NCBI RefSeq assembly: GCF_041468085.1
Contig: NZ_CP121014.1
Span: 124,001-188,000 of the forward strand
Direction of reading: 5' to 3'
DNA length: 64,000 nt
Source of the DNA: Tistrella mobilis
GTDB lineage: Bacteria > Pseudomonadota > Alphaproteobacteria > Tistrellales > Tistrellaceae
Shown here: piece by piece, positions 62,050 to 64,000 of the stretch
How the letters are laid out: each line of letters starts with the position of its first letter
How positions within the stretch are numbered: the stretch's first letter is position 1
The notes under the pieces: model-generated
Told to the model about the DNA's origin: nothing
Seen by the model: the letters and a program-made list of their open reading frames with translations, nothing else
The model's database searches: none
Made by a program: the position numbers and the translations under genes

Positions 62050-62064
62050 TACCCGAAACGGGTA
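62050..62064. promoter_or_regulatory. Palindromic operator of the HigBA2-like pair
   Basis: TACCCG and CGGGTA flank a three-base centre in front of the toxin gene. It is the probable binding site of the HTH antitoxin. A TATATT overlaps the gene-proximal edge on the minus strand and may be the -10. Confidence 0.7.
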
Positions 62065-62068
62065 GGGT

Positions 62069-62248
62069 CGGGCCAGCGTTAACCCGACATCCGGGGGGCA
62101 GGGCAGAGAAGCCGGTCAGCGACCTCGGCTTGCAGCCTGATGGCCGATACGTGTTTGAATGTGGCCGGTTTTTCCGCTTCGGCATCGTTGAAGCGTTCTT
62201 CACGCTGACACGCGGGTCAGGCTGATTGCATACGGGCCGAGATACCCC
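62069..62248. other. Gap between toxin-antitoxin operon and GntR gene
   Basis: I see no gene in these 180 bases. A plus-strand open frame ending at 62225 (with FECGRFFRFGIVEAFFTLTR) looks like the end of something but has no recognisable family and no start, and may be an integration scar. Confidence 0.5.
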
Positions 62249-63037
62249 TCACCCCCCATCCCTCTTAATCCGCATCGTATAACTATACCGATCCGCCGGA
62301 TGATCATTCACCGAGGCGATCAGCGGCCGGCCCTTGCGGTCCAGATAGCGGCGGACGACGCGCAGGACGTGGGCTTCGGGGCGGTGGTCGTCGAAAAGGG
62401 TGCGGCTTTCGGGGGGCATGGGCAGGGCGGTGATGGTTTGCAGGGTTTCCATCACCGTCACCCGGGCGCGCTGTTCGATCAGGGCGTAGAAGGGGCCGTG
62501 GCAGTTGGGGAATTCGTCCTTCAGCCAGGCGAAGCGTTCGGGTACGAAGACTTCGGTATAGCTGATCGGCGCGCCGTCGCCCTGGGCGGAGCGGACGCCG
62601 TGGATGTGCAGCCAGGGCTCGGCCGGCTCGGTGCCGATCAGCCGGGCGGTGGGCTCGTCCAGCCGTTCCATCTCCATGCGCTGAATGCGGAAATCGGTAT
62701 CCAGCGCATACTGGAACAGTTCCGACAGAGACCGCATCGACTGGCTGAAGATCGAGCCCGGCTCGGCCGAGAGCACATGGGTGCCCGATCCCTGCCGGCG
62801 CTCCACATAGCCCTGTTCGACCAGGCGGCGCAGCGCCTCGCGCACGGTATAGCGGCTGACGGCGAATTCCGCGCACAGCTCCGCCTCGGTCGGCACCAGG
62901 CTGCCGACCGGGTAGAGACCTTCGGAAATCCGGTCGCGGATCTCCTGGAAGACCTGAAGATAGCGGGGGATTTCCGGGCCGTCCGCCGTGGCGGCTGCCG
63001 GGTCCCGGGTCAGATCTGCCGCCTGATCCTGCTCCAT
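62249..63037 (-). CDS. GntR family regulator, HutC/UTRA type
   Basis: This 262-residue regulator has an N-terminal winged helix (IPRYLQVFQEIRDRISEGLY, then AEFAVSRYTVREALRRLVEQ and GSGTHV) and a C-terminal UTRA ligand domain (AWLKDEFPNCHGPFYALIEQ and RYSYTMRI). The start at 63037 lies inside the CoA-transferase gene's end (28-base overlap), in the same direction, so the two are probably co-transcribed and the GntR protein probably controls this locus. Confidence 0.92.
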   Translation of the reverse strand: MEQDQAADLTRDPAAATADGPEIPRYLQVFQEIRDRISEGLYPVGSLVPTEAELCAEFAVSRYTVREALRRLVEQGYVERRQGSGTHVLSAEPGSIFSQSMRSLSELFQYALDTDFRIQRMEMERLDEPTARLIGTEPAEPWLHIHGVRSAQGDGAPISYTEVFVPERFAWLKDEFPNCHGPFYALIEQRARVTVMETLQTITALPMPPESRTLFDDHRPEAHVLRVVRRYLDRKGRPLIASVNDHPADRYSYTMRIKRDGG

Positions 63038-64000
63038 GCGCGTTCCAGCTCCCCTTGAAATTCGGGCGCGGCCACGGCGATCAGGCGTTCCGCCCGCATG
63101 TCGAGGTCGCACCCGCGCAGATCCGCACAGCCGTATTCGGTGACGACGATGTCGATATCCGCGCGCTGGATGGATACAACAGTTCCACTCTCCAGAACAG
63201 GGACGATCCTGGATCGTGCGCCGCCCGCAGCGGTGGATGCAAGGGCAACCACCGCTTTCCCGCCGGCCGAGCGGCGCGCGCCGCGCAGGAAATCGACCAG
63301 CCCGCCCTGGCCGCTGATCTGGCGGCCGCCGATCATCTCGGCCGAGGCCTGGCCGAACAGATCGACCTCGATCGCCCCGTTCACCGCCACCAGCCGGGGC
63401 AGGGCGCCCAGCCGTGCGATGTCGTGGGTCTCGGCCACCGGCCGGAAGCGCACGTGCTCCGCCCGGGCGATGCGCTGGTGGAAATCGGGCGTGCCCAGGG
63501 CCACGCCGGTGGTGATGCCGCGGCTCGCCACACCCGCCTCCAGCAGCTCCAGCCCCGCCGCCGTCACCATCCCGGCATGCAGCCCCAGATCCCGGTGATC
63601 CTTCAGCGACCGCAGCAGCGCCGCCGGCGCGGCGCCGATGCCGGTCTGGATGGTGGCGCCGTCGTCGATCAGCCCGGCGATGTGCGCGCCGATCCGGCTC
63701 TGGACCGGGTCGTCGCGATCGGGCGGCAGACCGGCGGGCAGGCCGTCGCTTTCGATCAGCCCCGAAAACCGGTCGATCGGGATCCGGATGCCGTCGAGCG
63801 GCTCCGGCAGGTCGGGCAGGATCACCCCATAGAGCCGTGCGCGGCCGGCTGCCACCGCCGGGGTGAAATCATGGGCCATGGCGAGCGACACCATGCCGTC
63901 GCGCGGCGGCGCCACGGTGAACAGCCCCGCGTCGATCTCTGCTCTTTGCAGGTGATGGTATGTATCGACATAGGCGAGCGGCAGATGCCGCACCCGCCCG
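63010..64000 (-). CDS. Acetyl-CoA hydrolase/CoA-transferase family protein, 5' truncated
   Basis: The gene runs off the right edge of the window; 330 codons are visible of a family usually about 430 long. Landmarks are IQTGIGAAPAALLRSLK, GQASAEMIGGRQISGQGG, GGKAVVALASTAAGG, SRIVPVLESGTVVS and the C-terminal VVTEYGCADLRG. This is the pattern of 4-hydroxybutyrate CoA-transferase and acetyl-CoA hydrolase relatives. The catalytic glutamate is in the VNGAIEVDLFGQA segment. It moves CoA between short acids; which ones is unknown. Confidence 0.9.
   Translation of the reverse strand, partial: GRVRHLPLAYVDTYHHLQRAEIDAGLFTVAPPRDGMVSLAMAHDFTPAVAAGRARLYGVILPDLPEPLDGIRIPIDRFSGLIESDGLPAGLPPDRDDPVQSRIGAHIAGLIDDGATIQTGIGAAPAALLRSLKDHRDLGLHAGMVTAAGLELLEAGVASRGITTGVALGTPDFHQRIARAEHVRFRPVAETHDIARLGALPRLVAVNGAIEVDLFGQASAEMIGGRQISGQGGLVDFLRGARRSAGGKAVVALASTAAGGARSRIVPVLESGTVVSIQRADIDIVVTEYGCADLRGCDLDMRAERLIAVAAPEFQGELERAWSRIRRQI

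Noticed and set aside
1-64000. tRNA, rRNA or CRISPR array
   Set aside because: Reading both strands I saw no regular spaced repeats and no cloverleaf-type sequence with TTC-arm motifs; a tRNAscan and CRISPR search would settle it.

Overview
The window is GC-rich throughout apart from one AT-rich patch at about 59.0-60.5 kb. Its gene content (TRAP and NMT1-type ABC transporters, Rieske dioxygenase genes, many TetR/LysR regulators, an AmpR-type LysR paired with a class A beta-lactamase) fits a metabolically versatile alphaproteobacterium, perhaps a Rhodospirillales/Tistrella-like organism. That placement is an inference from style; no rRNA or other marker gene lies in the window. I saw no tRNA, rRNA or CRISPR array.

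Region 1 (about 1-12.5 kb) is an aromatic catabolism cluster. It holds a TRAP permease, a meta-cleavage hydrolase, a two-subunit LigAB-type extradiol dioxygenase, a Rieske ferredoxin, alpha and beta subunits of a ring-hydroxylating dioxygenase, a cis-dihydrodiol dehydrogenase, a nitronate-monooxygenase-like flavoprotein, and the lower meta pathway (hydratase, aldolase, acylating acetaldehyde dehydrogenase). A convergent TetR gene separates these from the ferredoxin reductase. Together the genes can dihydroxylate an aromatic ring, re-aromatise it to a catechol, cleave it and funnel the product to pyruvate and acetyl-CoA. The substrate cannot be read from the sequence.

Region 2 (12.5-38.4 kb) is mixed chromosomal content: a TauE/SafE permease, a diguanylate cyclase, a BaiN-type flavoprotein, a very large hybrid sensor kinase with a degenerate first receiver, a 2OG-Fe(II) oxygenase, LysE and LysR. 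It also holds two NMT1/SsuA-type ABC systems. The first is interleaved with a DapA-like lyase, an epimerase-like protein and a GNAT protein, and is probably controlled by a TetR repressor with two matching palindromic operators. Pirin, IlvD, a RelB/ParE toxin-antitoxin pair, a pyruvate-oxidase-like TPP enzyme and periplasmic SodC complete it.

Region 3 (38.4-51.0 kb) is the most striking part: an intact, tightly coupled, leftward siphovirus-type tail module (tube, tail chaperone with a textbook -1 frameshift signal, tape measure, a giant tail-tip protein carrying a complete GH18 chitinase-like domain, minor tail protein and fibre). It has no head, terminase, integrase, replication or lysis genes. 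It is either a prophage remnant that kept only its tail or a domesticated tail particle.

Region 4 (51-58.6 kb) holds a sulfatase pseudogene that has lost its catalytic segment, an RTX-repeat protein, three regulator/target pairs (HxlR with SDR, AmpR-like LysR with class A beta-lactamase, TetR with SDR) and their candidate operators.

Region 5 (58.6-62.1 kb) is a small island of decayed IS481- and IS5-family transposases flanking an unrecognised AT-rich 459-residue gene, an orphan PrlF-type antitoxin and a HigBA2-like toxin-antitoxin pair. The window ends with a GntR regulator and a truncated CoA-transferase gene.
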